From Lobosporangium transversale (Eukaryota > Mortierellomycota > Mortierellomycetes > Mortierellales > Mortierellaceae), in NCBI RefSeq assembly GCF_002105155.1, contig NW_019029023.1:300527-364526 (forward strand): 64,000 bases of DNA, read 5' to 3'. How positions within the stretch are numbered: the stretch's first letter is position 1; each line of letters opens with the position of its first letter. Below the pieces are notes generated by a model, which saw only the letters and a program-made list of their open reading frames with translations, searched no databases and was not told the DNA's origin. Shown here piece after piece: positions 1 through 10,940 of the stretch. Position numbers and translations under genes: made by a program.

Positions 1-4
1 ATCC

Positions 5-39
<35 letters not shown>

Positions 40-172
40 TTTGTGGCAGACTAATTTCGTTTTGCTGGATAGCAATCATCAATGAGAAGTTATTTTATGA
101 GCATCAGATGACTAATCTTGAGGGATATATTTTCTTATTTCAAAAAAAAAAAAAATAAATTAATCCTGGTAG
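1..172 (+). other. Intron of the DP gene
   Basis: No coding signal. It holds a 25-base A tract (15-39), a branch-point-like GACTAAT at about 110 and a second A tract, and ends with the AG at 171-172 that starts the first visible DP exon. Confidence 0.6.
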
Positions 173-791
173 AACATCCGTCGCCGAGTCTATGACGCCT
201 TGAATATTTTGGAGGCACTTGGTATTATCTCTATGGACAAAAAGGAAATCCATTGGATCGGGATCTTGGATTCGAAACCGATTCGGGAGGTCTCTCGCAA
301 GGTTCAACTTGCCAATCCATCACCACCCCAGACTGTATACTCCTCTCCTAGGCTTCAACAACGTGAGCGTGATGGAGCGGATGAAAGTGAGGAACCGGAG
401 GATGATGAGATGGAGATTGAACAATTGCAGGTAAAAGCAAAAAGCAAAAAGTAAAAGCGAAAGCTTTTTTTTTATTTGTTTTCTGTTTTTGTCAAATGGA
501 TATTTCTTATAAAACAAAACAAAACAAAAAAAAAAAAAAAAAAAAAAAAGTTGATATTTTTTCTCACCCAATGCGTGTTTTTCTTCTTCTTCTTCTGTTT
601 ATAGAAAGAGGTGGAGGCTATGAAACTTCGTAACGCTCTTGAATTGGCTCGTCTTCAAGACCAGGTCGCTCGTGTAAGTTTTTTTTTTTTTTTTTGCTCA
701 ACTAGCTACTCGTTTTTTAAGCTTTTACAAAGTTTTTTTTTTTACGATGGACGGTATGATAACCATGAACACAAAACTTTGATTTTTTGTT

Positions 792-839
<48 letters not shown>

Positions 840-1895
840 ATATACATATACACATATGCACAGCATGTCCAAGTAAATAACCTTATTGAACGTAATAAGC
901 TCCGGGAAGAAAAAGAGTTGGAGCGACAATTACGTCGACGTCAAAGGAAACAGGAACGGAAGGAGGAGAAGCGGGCACAGGCATTATTAGGCTCTGGTGC
1001 GACTGCTCTTAATGATGGCGAATCGATGGATGTTCAGGATGATGCTGGGGAGGCGGAGGTACAGGCAAGGAAATCAGAGAGACGTCATCGACATCATCGC
1101 CATCGTTCTCCAAGGATCGATAGAGAGAAAGATGGAGAGGATGCAGTACAGGTTGATGGAGCGAATGTTGAATCGGGAGTGGAGATGATGGATGAGGAGA
1201 CTGCTCGAAAGATCCGTAAACAGGAACGTAGGGAGAGACGGGAACGTAAGGAGAAACGAGCACAGAGACGACTAGAGAGAGAGTCTGCAGCATGTGGAGA
1301 GGAAAATGGAGATGTTGAGCAGATTCAGTTGCCCTTTGTGGGTGTCAAGATCCCACGGTATGCAGGACAGAGCTCCGATTCTGAAGCTAGTATATCAGTA
1401 GTGCGCCGTGTACGTGAGGAGCAGCGATCCCGAAAGAGGTAAGGCAGCTGGGAAAAATCTTGTCCATGTCATCACGCGTGATTGATTGATTTTTTTTTTT
1501 GTTTTGTTTTGTTTTGTTTTGTGTAATGTTACAGACGAAATTATTGACACGTAAGAATACGTTATTAATATAATTATATGCTATGATATGATATGACATG
1601 ATATCATGATTTTAGTGGCAAGAGTAAGAAACAGGGTCAGAGCACGAATGGAGATGAGACGACCATGGTAGAGATCAAGATACCGCATCAGGAGGAGTTG
1701 AGCATCATCTCGGACACGGAGATCCTTGGGGACTTGGGACTGAACCAGGTACCACTGAATGATCTCAAGGCTATGCTTCCGGAGGAAGCATTCAACAAAT
1801 TCAGTTATACCACCACTACTACTGAAAATGGCGACGTCATCGCGACAGTCCAGGGTGGATTTGAGCGCGCCATCGTATGCTCTGGTGCTAATTAA
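173..1895 (+). CDS. DP-type (E2F dimerisation partner) transcription factor, 5' end outside window
   Basis: Seen: the first visible exon (173-430) opens straight after an AG acceptor and reads [17 protein letters not shown] followed by KKEIHWIGI, the end of the winged-helix DNA-binding domain that is diagnostic for DP (E2F would read RRIYDITNVLE). Further exons by frame and GT-AG borders: 605-673, 864-1438 and 1616-1895 (TAA). Exons 2-3 give a Leu/Glu-rich helix, the expected E2F heterodimerisation coiled coil, which runs on into a long Arg/Lys/Glu-rich segment not typical of animal DP proteins, then an acidic C-terminus. Known role: nuclear partner of E2F at G1/S promoters. The start codon and the first half of the DNA-binding domain lie left of position 1. 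The family call is firm; the exact splice borders are inferred. Confidence 0.85.
785..840 (+). repeat. (TGT)n microsatellite in DP intron
   Basis: About 18 TGT units inside the intron 674-863. Its translation gives poly-Cys or poly-Asn frames that are not genes. Confidence 0.9.
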
Positions 1896-4800
1896 TAATT
1901 TATTTTATTTTACTTTATTTTATTATATTTATTTATTTATTTATTACTGTGTATTTTTCGATTTTACTTTTTACTTTTAACTTTTAACTTTTATTTTCTT
2001 TCTTTCTTTCTTTCTTTGCCACCTTTTTTTTTTTTTTTTTTTACATTCCTTGCAATCTTTGTAACATAGTCCTTATTTATTTTTTATTTTTTTTTTTTTG
2101 CAACGATTTTTTTTTTTTTTTGTTTTTGTGTATAGTAACATCCAAAGAAAGAGAGAAATAATATTTAATATTAGCTTTATTTTTATTTTATTTTTCTTAT
2201 AAAGAAAAAGAAAAAGAAAAAGAAAAAGAAAAAAGAGTAATAATAGTATTTTTAATATCAAGAGTATAGATGATGACGAACAAAAGATGAAAAAGACCTT
2301 GTTTCGTGTTGTATACCAATGGCTATTATTATTATTTAAGACCCCGCATCCATCCATGGTGTGTGGCATGGATTACATGAACATGTAGAGAAATAAGCAA
2401 GGGAAAAACAAAAGGTTAAGAATAGCCGACAAAAATTTCCCCATTAACACATCGTGCGTTTAGATTCATTCAGTTGATTCACATGATAATCTTTTGCTTT
2501 GCAAAGAGAGAGGAAAGCATCATAAAGCATAAAGTGTATAAATATATAAGCATAAGCAAAAAAAAAAGGATTACGATTTTTGATGATGCAGTTGCCCATT
2601 GGACTTTTTTATTTTTTTTTTTTTTTGCTTGCAATAGTCTAAAAAATCTAAAAAAGAAAAAAAATGCCCTAACCTCCTAACCTATCAATTGCATTGATAT
2701 TGGTTTTGATGTTTTGATGTTGATGTTGATGTTAATGTTAATGTTAATGTTGTGATAATGGATGGGGGTTGGGGGGAGGATGGAGCAGCTGACATGGGTG
2801 ATGCGGATTGCTACACAAAGCAACAAAAAAAAAAAAAAACTGTTTTTTTTTTCCTTCCTTTTCTTCCTTTTCTTCCTTTCTTCCCGATGCGCCGCGGGAA
2901 AAAAAAAAAAAAAAAAAAAAAGTGCAATGCTTTGCCATTATCCTATCCTTGGCGAAGGAGATAATGGAGATCAAGCTGGAAAAAAAAAAAAAAAAAAAAA
3001 AAAAAGGTAATCTCTCTTTCTTACCTCATCCCAAAAAGAAAAAAAAAAGGGGAGGAATTACTTTTTTTTTTTTTTTTTTTTTTTTGTGATGGATTGATGG
3101 ATCGATTGATTTGACAGATTTTGGTTTTTGGAAAAGTGGAGTTCGTGTGGATGTGTCTTTATTTACATTGTCTCCATCTCCTAAGATGCCTAGAATGGAC
3201 AATGGACAATGGACAATGGACAATGAACAATGAACAGTAAGTGTATACTAATCTGTCCCCCCCCCCTTCCCCTGTTTCTCAGATATCGGTTCTCTCCTCT
3301 GTCTCTCTCCTATCTTTCACCCATCCTCTCCTCTCTTCTATGGATGTATAATATATAACATGTAATACATTCTACAAATGTATCAAGCTCCTTTGCTTAG
3401 ATCTCTTTTAAGGTCTCGCGTTTACTTTTTTTATATGCCAAAAAGAGTCCTTCTTTGGATGAAAAAAAAAGAAAAAAAAAGTTGGAGGTCAAGGCTTCAG
3501 AGTCTTGAGAGCTTATTCATTTCATGTGATCTTGACTTTGTGAGTGGAAAAAAGAAAATTTCTTTTGAGCCTTTTCTCAGTTTTTTTTTTTTTTTTTTTT
3601 TTACATGTCAATTCTTATGCAAGTCATGCATTCCTCCGGCTCTGAATCTTGGTTAGATTGTTTGATGTAACATGGGAACATTGTAACAGTAGAAGGGGAC
3701 ACTCACCCACTTTATGTTTTAATCTTTAAGTGTGGGGTTACAAAATGCAATGTTTGTCCATATTAGAGACAAGCAACGATTAAGAAGAAAAAAAAAAGAG
3801 AGACGTTGTGTCACAGGACAGAAGGTCAAAAAAAGGTGTAACGTGTGAGATGATTGGATACGTTGTTTATCTTGAAAGGGTCATTCGGTCGCACATTATA
3901 CATCTTGAACACATTTTTTTTTTTTTTTAATTTTCATGCAAGAAAAGGTAAAGAGTTGAAGTACATAATTAAAAAAAAGTAAGACGTTAAAGAGATGTGG
4001 ATTGAGACATGGGTTTCAAAACATGTTTAGGAGATGGATGGAGAGATAAAGATGGTTGAAACAGAGCAAGAAAAGTATTATATATGGATATTGGATTTGT
4101 TGATCATATATTATATAAATATTTATCTATCTATGTATTCTATTGCTATTGTGTATATATATAATAGTAAATAATAAAATAGACAATAAAATAAAAAATA
4201 AAAAAAAGTGAGCTTGATATGCACGGCAATGGTTTAGAAAGCATGGAAGTAAAGAGGATGTAGCACACGTTGCTGCAATTGCTGCTGTTATGAACAAAGG
4301 GTCCCACGTAGCATTAGGCGGAGCAGGAATAAAAATGTAAATGACGATTTTAAATAAATTCTTGTTTTTGACATGAACAAATGAATGGACTAGAGAAGTG
4401 TTGTTGTTGTTGTGATGTGTTTTGTGTACTACAAGAGCACATGCATGTTTACTTTTATACTTTTTTAGTTGCACCGCATAGAGACTAAAATATTCATAAA
4501 TACATCAATCAATCAATAAAAAAAGACACTATCTCTCTCTGTCTGTCTGTCTCCATGTTGAATTGTTTGAATGCAATGCATAGCATAGAGTGTAACTGCA
4601 TGGATTTATGGTAGATGGCATGGGATGGATGGATGGATGGGAGATTGATACAACAAAGAGATAAGGAAAATTACACTAAGTTGTTGTCTTTTTATTCAAT
4701 TCCTACCCACCCCCCTGCCCTGTTCCCTCTCCTTCCTCTCTATCATGCGCTCTTCTTGCTGATTGATTGTGGCATATGCTCGGCCCTGGGACAGAACAAG

Positions 4801-5577
4801 GGACCCATCGTCTTTATCGTTTTGTCTTTATCTTTTTCTATTTCTACCCTTTCTCTTTCTCTTTCTCTTTTCTCTTTTCTCTTTTCTCTTTCTTCTCTTT
4901 CAATCTCTCTTCATTCATTCTTTCTCTCTTTCTTTCTCTCTTCCCTTTTTCCTTATTCTCTGCAACCACATCAAGTTTTATTACATACTCTCCTGTCTTT
5001 TACTTCTCCACATTGTCTTCCACATCCGTACCCTCCTCCTTTCTCTATTACTTTTTATTTTTTCTTTTCTTTTCTTTCCCTCCTTACTCTCTTCCTCGCT
5101 CATTCATTCTAAACACCCCATTCCCATTCATTCGTCCATTCATTGACAAACCTACAAAGTCGTGTGTCTGTGTGTGCTCATACATTTTGTTCTTTATCCG
5201 GGCAGACAGATTTTAATTTTCTTTTTTAGTCCGATTTACTTTATTTTGCTTATCTTTATCTGGCTCCTGACCCGACTCCGCCCCCGCTATTAACCGCGAC
5301 TAAAAAACTAAAAAAAATCTTCGCTTCCGTCACGCTAAACTATATATTCTTAAGGTCATACATAATCATAAAAAAAGACCTCTTTACTTCCTATCCCTAT
5401 CCCTATCCATTCCTTCATCTCTTTTCTTTTTTTCTTCTTCTTTTTCTCGTCCTTCCTCGTTTATATCTCTCTTCATTTGTTTCCTTTGTTTCTCTTTAAC
5501 GCTCTCTATTACCTCATACCTCCCACACATCAGTTTTTTTTTTTCCCTTTTTTCCCTTGACATCAACAGGCTTCCGG
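1896..5577. other. Long intergenic region and kinase upstream region
   Basis: No gene recognised in 3.7 kb. It contains many A or T runs of 10-25 bases, a TGATGT/TAATGT array (about 2705-2750), a seven-base GGACAAT repeat (3194-3237) and, from about 4830 to 5550, a very C/T-rich sense strand typical of fungal promoters and 5' leaders. The sequence just before 5571 (pyrimidine run, then CATCAACAG) would serve as a 3' splice site, so the kinase may have an upstream leader exon or coding exon. No tRNA-like cloverleaf was noticed by eye. Confidence 0.5.
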
Positions 5578-6540
5578 ATGACACTTTCGATTCCTCAGCC
5601 TATCCCCTCTCGTTCCTCTCATCCGGTTCATGCACATCAACGACCCCCTGTCCGTCGTTCCCAGTCCCATTCTACTTGCACAAATCCCTCCCAAAACATT
5701 AATGCCTCGACCAGATTTGGTCTCAGTCGACTCTTAACCACTTCAGACCATCGTCTTCATCAATCCGATATCGGCGATGAACTGACACTGACGAACGAGG
5801 ATGATGAGGATGAGATCAACTCTGAGAACGATGACGATGACGATGATGATGATGATGAAGAACAAGATGAGGATTCTTCAGAAGTACTAGTTGATAGTGG
5901 CCATTACTCCTCAGACCTCGATCTCGCCGTCATTGCAGAGAGCCGAGGTATCCCGATCGGCAAACCAAATTTCCTGTATAGTCAGAAAAACGCCAATCAT
6001 CTTTACGGCACAGCCGGAGGGAGCGTTGATAGTAAGAGCCGAATGAGTCAAGGTTCACAAAGCGCATCCTCGCGATTCCGCTACAGTCATAGTCATAGTA
6101 ACAGCGATAGCCATCATAGCATCAATTTGATCTCAAACAATCTAAAGGCAACAACAGTAGGGACTAACAAAAAAAAGGATGATACCCAGTCTGACTCTTC
6201 CTTTACTCACTTTAAACAATTCCAACCACCATCACCACAACAACAGCAACAAGAAGGTTATTCCAAAAGTAGTAGACTTGTATCCCCTTCGAACAATCCA
6301 TCCTCTCCCCCTTCTGCTCGTTCGCCTTCTCCTACTGCTCCCTTACCCTCGCCTTCGCTCTCCCCTGACAGCACCCACTTTCCTCAGCGGGCAACACTCC
6401 AGAGGCATGATGCTCAAATCGGTCAACTTGATCTTGCCTCTGTTCAGGGCGAATCTGAATGTAGCCATGACCATATCAGCACTAGCATCAATACCAATAA
6501 TAACTCTACTAGCAATGCTAGTCCTGATATCTTGAAAAGC

Positions 6541-6574
<34 letters not shown>

Positions 6575-8475
6575 GAAATAGTGTCAATCATAATGCAGCT
6601 CATTATACCCAACCCATCTCAATCGACACGTCCAAAGCTCGTCTGCATCAAGAAGATATCAAGGCACCAACCGGTGATGCATTACCGGCCTTGTCCAAGC
6701 TTAAACAAGCTGCATCAACCACTAGCCCTCCAAAGCCGCAGCAAAGCAGCCAATCCCCATTTGGGTTAAAAAAGGAAGAGAAACCTGCTCCTGTCTTCTC
6801 CCCCTCATTCCCTGCATCCTCTACAAACAACAGCTCAACACGTCCCTTGATGATGGCTAGCCAATCCCGGCTCAGCTCAGCCCTGCCGCCCACGCCCACG
6901 TTTCACCAACAGTTCATTACCACTCCAGAGTCTGTACTCTCCCCATCATCTCCTCGTGCCAACTCTGCTCTGGTCAATTCGCTTGAACAGCTCTCCGTAT
7001 CTTGGAAAGCGCCGGAGAACACGCCGAGTTTCCCGATCAACCGCTTACATCGATCTAGAACAATCTCCACTGGTGCTCGGCCTTCTTTCCCTCCTTCATT
7101 CTCCTCCAATGGTTCTTCAAACTCGTCCGGGAGCATGAACCCTTACCAAAGCAACAATATCATGTCACCCAACACAATGGTCACATCCTCCTCCTACAGC
7201 TCCTTGCCTTACTCTCCTGCTGTGGCATTCCTTTCGAACTTTGTGGATGTAACAGCGCCCCGTATGGCGCCTGATGAGGAAGGGGAGCAAGTAGGCGATT
7301 TCATCATGGGGAAGATCATTGGACACGGTGGATTTTCTCTGGTGCGTGAGGCATTTGCAATTCATCTGGATGGATTGGTTGCTTCAGTCGCTGTCAAGAT
7401 TGTCAAGGCTCAGACGGGTGCTACCGACAATGACCGGATCCAGCGAATGTTGGACAAGGAGATCGCCATTTGGAGCCGGCTCTCACACCCGAATGTGTTG
7501 CCCTTCGTGGCAGTGGAGAAGCTTCCGTCGGACACCTTCGTTTTCTGCGAACTATGCACGGGCGGAAATCTTTTGGACTACTTGACAAAGCAAGAAGCTT
7601 CTTCATACATGTCATCACGTGCCAGTGGTGGCACAGTTGGCCTGGACGAGACACATGCTCGACTGATTTTTAACCAGATTGCAGAGGCAGTCCGATACCT
7701 GCATGAGGAGAAGCGAATTGTTCACCGTGATATCAAGTTGGAGAACATTTTGCAGCACGAGGATGGAACGTGGAAGATTTGTGATTTTGGCTTGGCAGAG
7801 TATCAAAACGATGAGGCAGCATTGTACTTTGGATCGCCTCTCTCACCCACGATCTATAACCCTCGAGCCTCGTCTAATCAAAACCGTAACTGTCAACAGA
7901 GTCCCTCGAGCTTGCAAAGCCAGGATAGTAATAGCAATAACACCAATAATGATGACAGTGGCATGGATGTAGAAGTAGAGGAGGAGGATGATGTAGTTGG
8001 TGGCTCACTCGCTTATTGTTCGCCTGAGCAGCTCAGATCCCCAAAGCCCTTGCGATGCCCTTCCACGGATGTGTGGTCTCTGGGGGTGGTGCTGTATGCT
8101 TTGCTGACAGGCCGATTACCGTTCCAAGATGAATACGAGCCTCGTCTGCAGTTCCAGATCTTGAATGGTCGATATGAAGATCCTACAGAGTGTAGTGCTG
8201 AGGCCCGTGATCTGTTGAAGAACATGTTCAAAGCCAAGGCTGGTGAACGACTGAAGATTGGTCAGGTCATTGATCATCCTTGGTGCATCAACGCCACGCT
8301 GGAGGGTTCTTCTTCCTCTACAGCATCAATGACAACATCATTTGGAGGATTTGGTGGAAGTAATGGTTTTGGAGGAGGAAGCAATGGCTTTGGCGAGAGC
8401 AACAACAGCAACAATAATGGCAACCACAGTGATCATGCCAAGATGAATAACTTTTTTGCAACATTCCGGTTCTAA
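5578..8475 (+). CDS. Large serine/threonine protein kinase (CAMK-like), 965 aa
   Basis: Intronless reading frame from the first in-frame ATG (5578) to TAA. Residues 1-570 are low complexity: an Asp/Glu run near 85-97, Ser/Pro-rich stretches and a poly-Asn run from (AAC)n at about 6540. The kinase domain spans about 572-902: glycine loop GHGGFSLV (582-589), lysine in VAVKIV (K607), HRDIKLEN (HRD 716-718), DFG (736-738), CSPEQL in place of APE, and TDVWSLGVVLYALLTG. All catalytic residues are present, so it should be active. Odd feature: about 65 residues rich in Ser, Asn and acidic residues are inserted between DFG and CSPEQL. The C-terminus is Gly/Ser/Asn-rich. Substrate and pathway are unknown; subfamily assignment (CAMK-like, from the C-lobe and the HPW end) is tentative. 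A splice acceptor at 5569-5570 leaves room for an upstream exon. Confidence 0.9.
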
Positions 8476-8826
8476 ACGGATCTTTTTTTGTTGTTGCAAT
8501 TTGTATACAAATTCTCTATTCATTTGATTTCTTTCTTTTTCGTTTTTTTCGTTTTTTCGTTTTTTCTTTGTTTTTGTTTTCGTTTTTTAATTTCAACCCT
8601 CCCTCCTCTTCCCCTCTTTAATTCGTTTACCTTTTTTTTTCTTGTAGCAATAATGTCACTCAATGTATTTATCCTTCTTCAACAAACCATTCAATTGGAA
8701 TAAAAACATCTGTACTATATGAATTCTAAAATACGCATTTTCATGTCATGTCATGTCTTGTCTTATTATTATTTTTATTTTATTTTTTATTTTTTTTAAA
8801 TAGTCTTGACTTGCTTTTCCAAAGCC

Positions 8827-8867
<41 letters not shown>

Positions 8868-8994
8868 GAGAGGTTTATTTTTATATCGTTTGGGATATGA
8901 ATAGGAAGAGGGGGGGATTGATATATGGGACGGGAGCAAAGGAACTTTTCTTTTCTTTTCTTTTCTTCTTTTCTTTGGCGGGAACGTTTCTAAT
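8476..8994. other. Intergenic, convergent 3' ends
   Basis: Lies between the stop codons of the plus-strand kinase and the minus-strand NDUFB7. T-rich, with a (GA)n microsatellite at about 8827-8865 and CTTTT repeats near 8950. An AATAAA-like signal (GGAATAAAAAC) at about 8697 could be the kinase polyadenylation signal. Confidence 0.5.
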
Positions 8995-9742
8995 TTATTG
9001 ATCAGCAGCCTCAGCAGCCTCGGCAGCCTCGCGTCTCTTTCTTTCCTCTGCAGTCTTCATTCTACGAATGCAGCTATTTTAATCGAGGGGATTAAAAAAA
9101 TTAAATAAAATAAAATAAAATAAAGAGAATAGAATTAAATATTAATAATCTTGACAATCAAAAAATAATAGCAATAAGTCTTTTTTTTTTTTTTTTTTTT
9201 TTTTTAACTGTTCTATCCTTCCATGACCATTAAAAAAAAAAAAAAAAAAAAAAAAAAGTCGTAATATTTTGGGACGAGTCCGCTGTAATGGTAATGTTGT
9301 CTTGTTCTTATTCCCCGTAACAAATACATTTGCAACATGTTGTTTTCAAGAGGATTTACTCTCTCTTTCATCCTGAATAAAAAAATATGGCCGATACAAT
9401 ACAATTTCCTCTATTCATGTAATCCACTGTTGCCCCTCTGATTGTTATTATTGTTGTTGTGTTGTTTCTTTCTCTTTTTTTTTTCTTTCTTTCTTTCTTT
9501 TTTTTTTTTTTTGTCGTAGTCGTCTTCAATATGATGTTTGTATTAAATAAAAAATAAAAAAACAGTCCCCCGTACTCATCGTATTGACATTTCTCATAGT
9601 CATGACGTTCATCCTGACACTTGAATGGTAAATAAAAAGTTTCGGAACGACACTTGTTCAAAGGAATGAGCAAATGTGCACAAGAATCTCGATAGCCCAA
9701 CGGAAGACGAGCATCCTGCATTTCCTTTTGTGTTGCGGACAT
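8995..9742 (-). CDS. NDUFB7: NADH:ubiquinone oxidoreductase subunit B18 (NDUFB7)
   Basis: Accessory subunit of mitochondrial complex I on the intermembrane-space side. Exon 1 is 9742-9576 (55 codons plus 2 bases), donor GTACGG; exon 2 is 9073-8995 (TAA) after acceptor AATAG. The spliced product is 81 aa. It begins MSATQKEMQDARLPLGYRD and has the twin CX9C pair of the family: C-AHLLIPLNK-C and C-QDERHDYEK-C (residues 21-31 and 42-52), which form disulphides after Mia40-type import. The junction gives CQYDDCIRRMK, matching the family's CQYDDYMRRM. The C-terminus is a short charged helix with an EAA repeat. The length suits fungal homologues and is shorter than animal ones. The intron holds two long A/T homopolymers (9181-9257). 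Confidence 0.95.
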
Positions 9743-10829
9743 TATATTATTTATTTCCTTTGAGTCTTAAGAAATGGTGAAAAGAGGGGGGGTGGTGAGT
9801 AAATGAATTATTCAATGTTTCCCCTCAAAATCGCTTGGAAATAAATAGATTCTATTCTATTGGATCCCTTAATTCCAACAGACGCGTCTTTTTTCATATA
9901 TATTTTTTGCCACACAAAAATGTTGTCTAGATTTCTAGATTTGTAAATGTATTGTGTGGTGTGGCGAAGCATAAATAAATTTCATCCTTTGACTTCACTT
10001 TTTGCTCGAAGGGCTCTCCACCGAGAAGAGTGAACCAATGTATTACGCGGATTCACATGAAATAAATAAAATAAGGTATAATACACGAGTAATAATTACA
10101 AATATGATAAGTTGGTGGCCAAACATTTCAGACGTAAAGTTTATGGTGTTGGCAAAAACTTTTCTTCTTTAGATTTATAACACACAACTCAGAGCACTTT
10201 GGGGTTATCAATAATAAAACGACAGCAGCTACAATAGTCTAGTCCCTGCTTAGCGCCAAATGGACGTGGCAGAAACATTCTAATTGCAGACCCTTATTTT
10301 GGGTTCAGTCAATACCACCATCTATAATATAAAATAAGATCTTGGTATATTTATACCTTCGTTATTTTAACTAAATTGCAGGAGACAAAATAGAACTCTT
10401 CATGCAGAGATAAAAGACTGGATATTTGTAGTGTTAGTGAGATGGAAGGGTGGCCGAGAGGGACAAACGCAGAGGTAGAAAGATAGAAAGCGCCTCAAAA
10501 AGCTTCAGATTCTAGTTAGCTGCTTGTTCAAAACCCATCCGTTACTTCTGTACTTTGTCAACAGAGGAACATAAAAGACGCGAAATTTTTAAGCGAAATG
10601 ACTATGCTTGTTGATGATAGTTCAAGGTGTGTACGCTTCTTTTTTTTTTTTTTTTTTTTTTTTTTAAGAGTTGAGTTCTATACTTTACTATCTCGTCCAT
10701 ACCCTCAACCATTATGGGATGGTACTACTCGAGAGCATTTTCACCCTAACGAAGATGTTCTCGCCTCCAACCTAACGGCGTAAATTGACAGGTATGCAAA
10801 ATATTCACTGTTGCCCTTGTGTAGCGAAG

Positions 10830-10864
<35 letters not shown>

Positions 10865-10940
10865 TCGACAGCAGCATCTCCATCTTGTCATCATCATCAT
10901 CATTCCCTCGATCATTGCCGAGATGACATGATCTCAATAC
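9743..10940. other. Intergenic
   Basis: A/T-rich, with no recognised gene. It contains a T tract (10640-10665) and an A tract (about 10830-10862). A short open stretch at 10666-10783 (ending in a TAA) looks codon-like but matches nothing I know. Confidence 0.4.

Noticed and set aside
785..880. Poly-Cys / poly-Asn frames
   Set aside because: They are translations of the (TGT)n microsatellite inside a DP intron.
4615..5216. Overlapping frames of 127-165 codons rich in Ser, Phe and Leu
   Set aside because: All arise from the C/T-rich kinase upstream region; no motif, and three frames are open at once.
5388..5412. CCCTAT repeats resembling a telomere
   Set aside because: The unit is TATCCC over about three copies, not the fungal TTAGGG type, and it lies inside a C/T-rich promoter.
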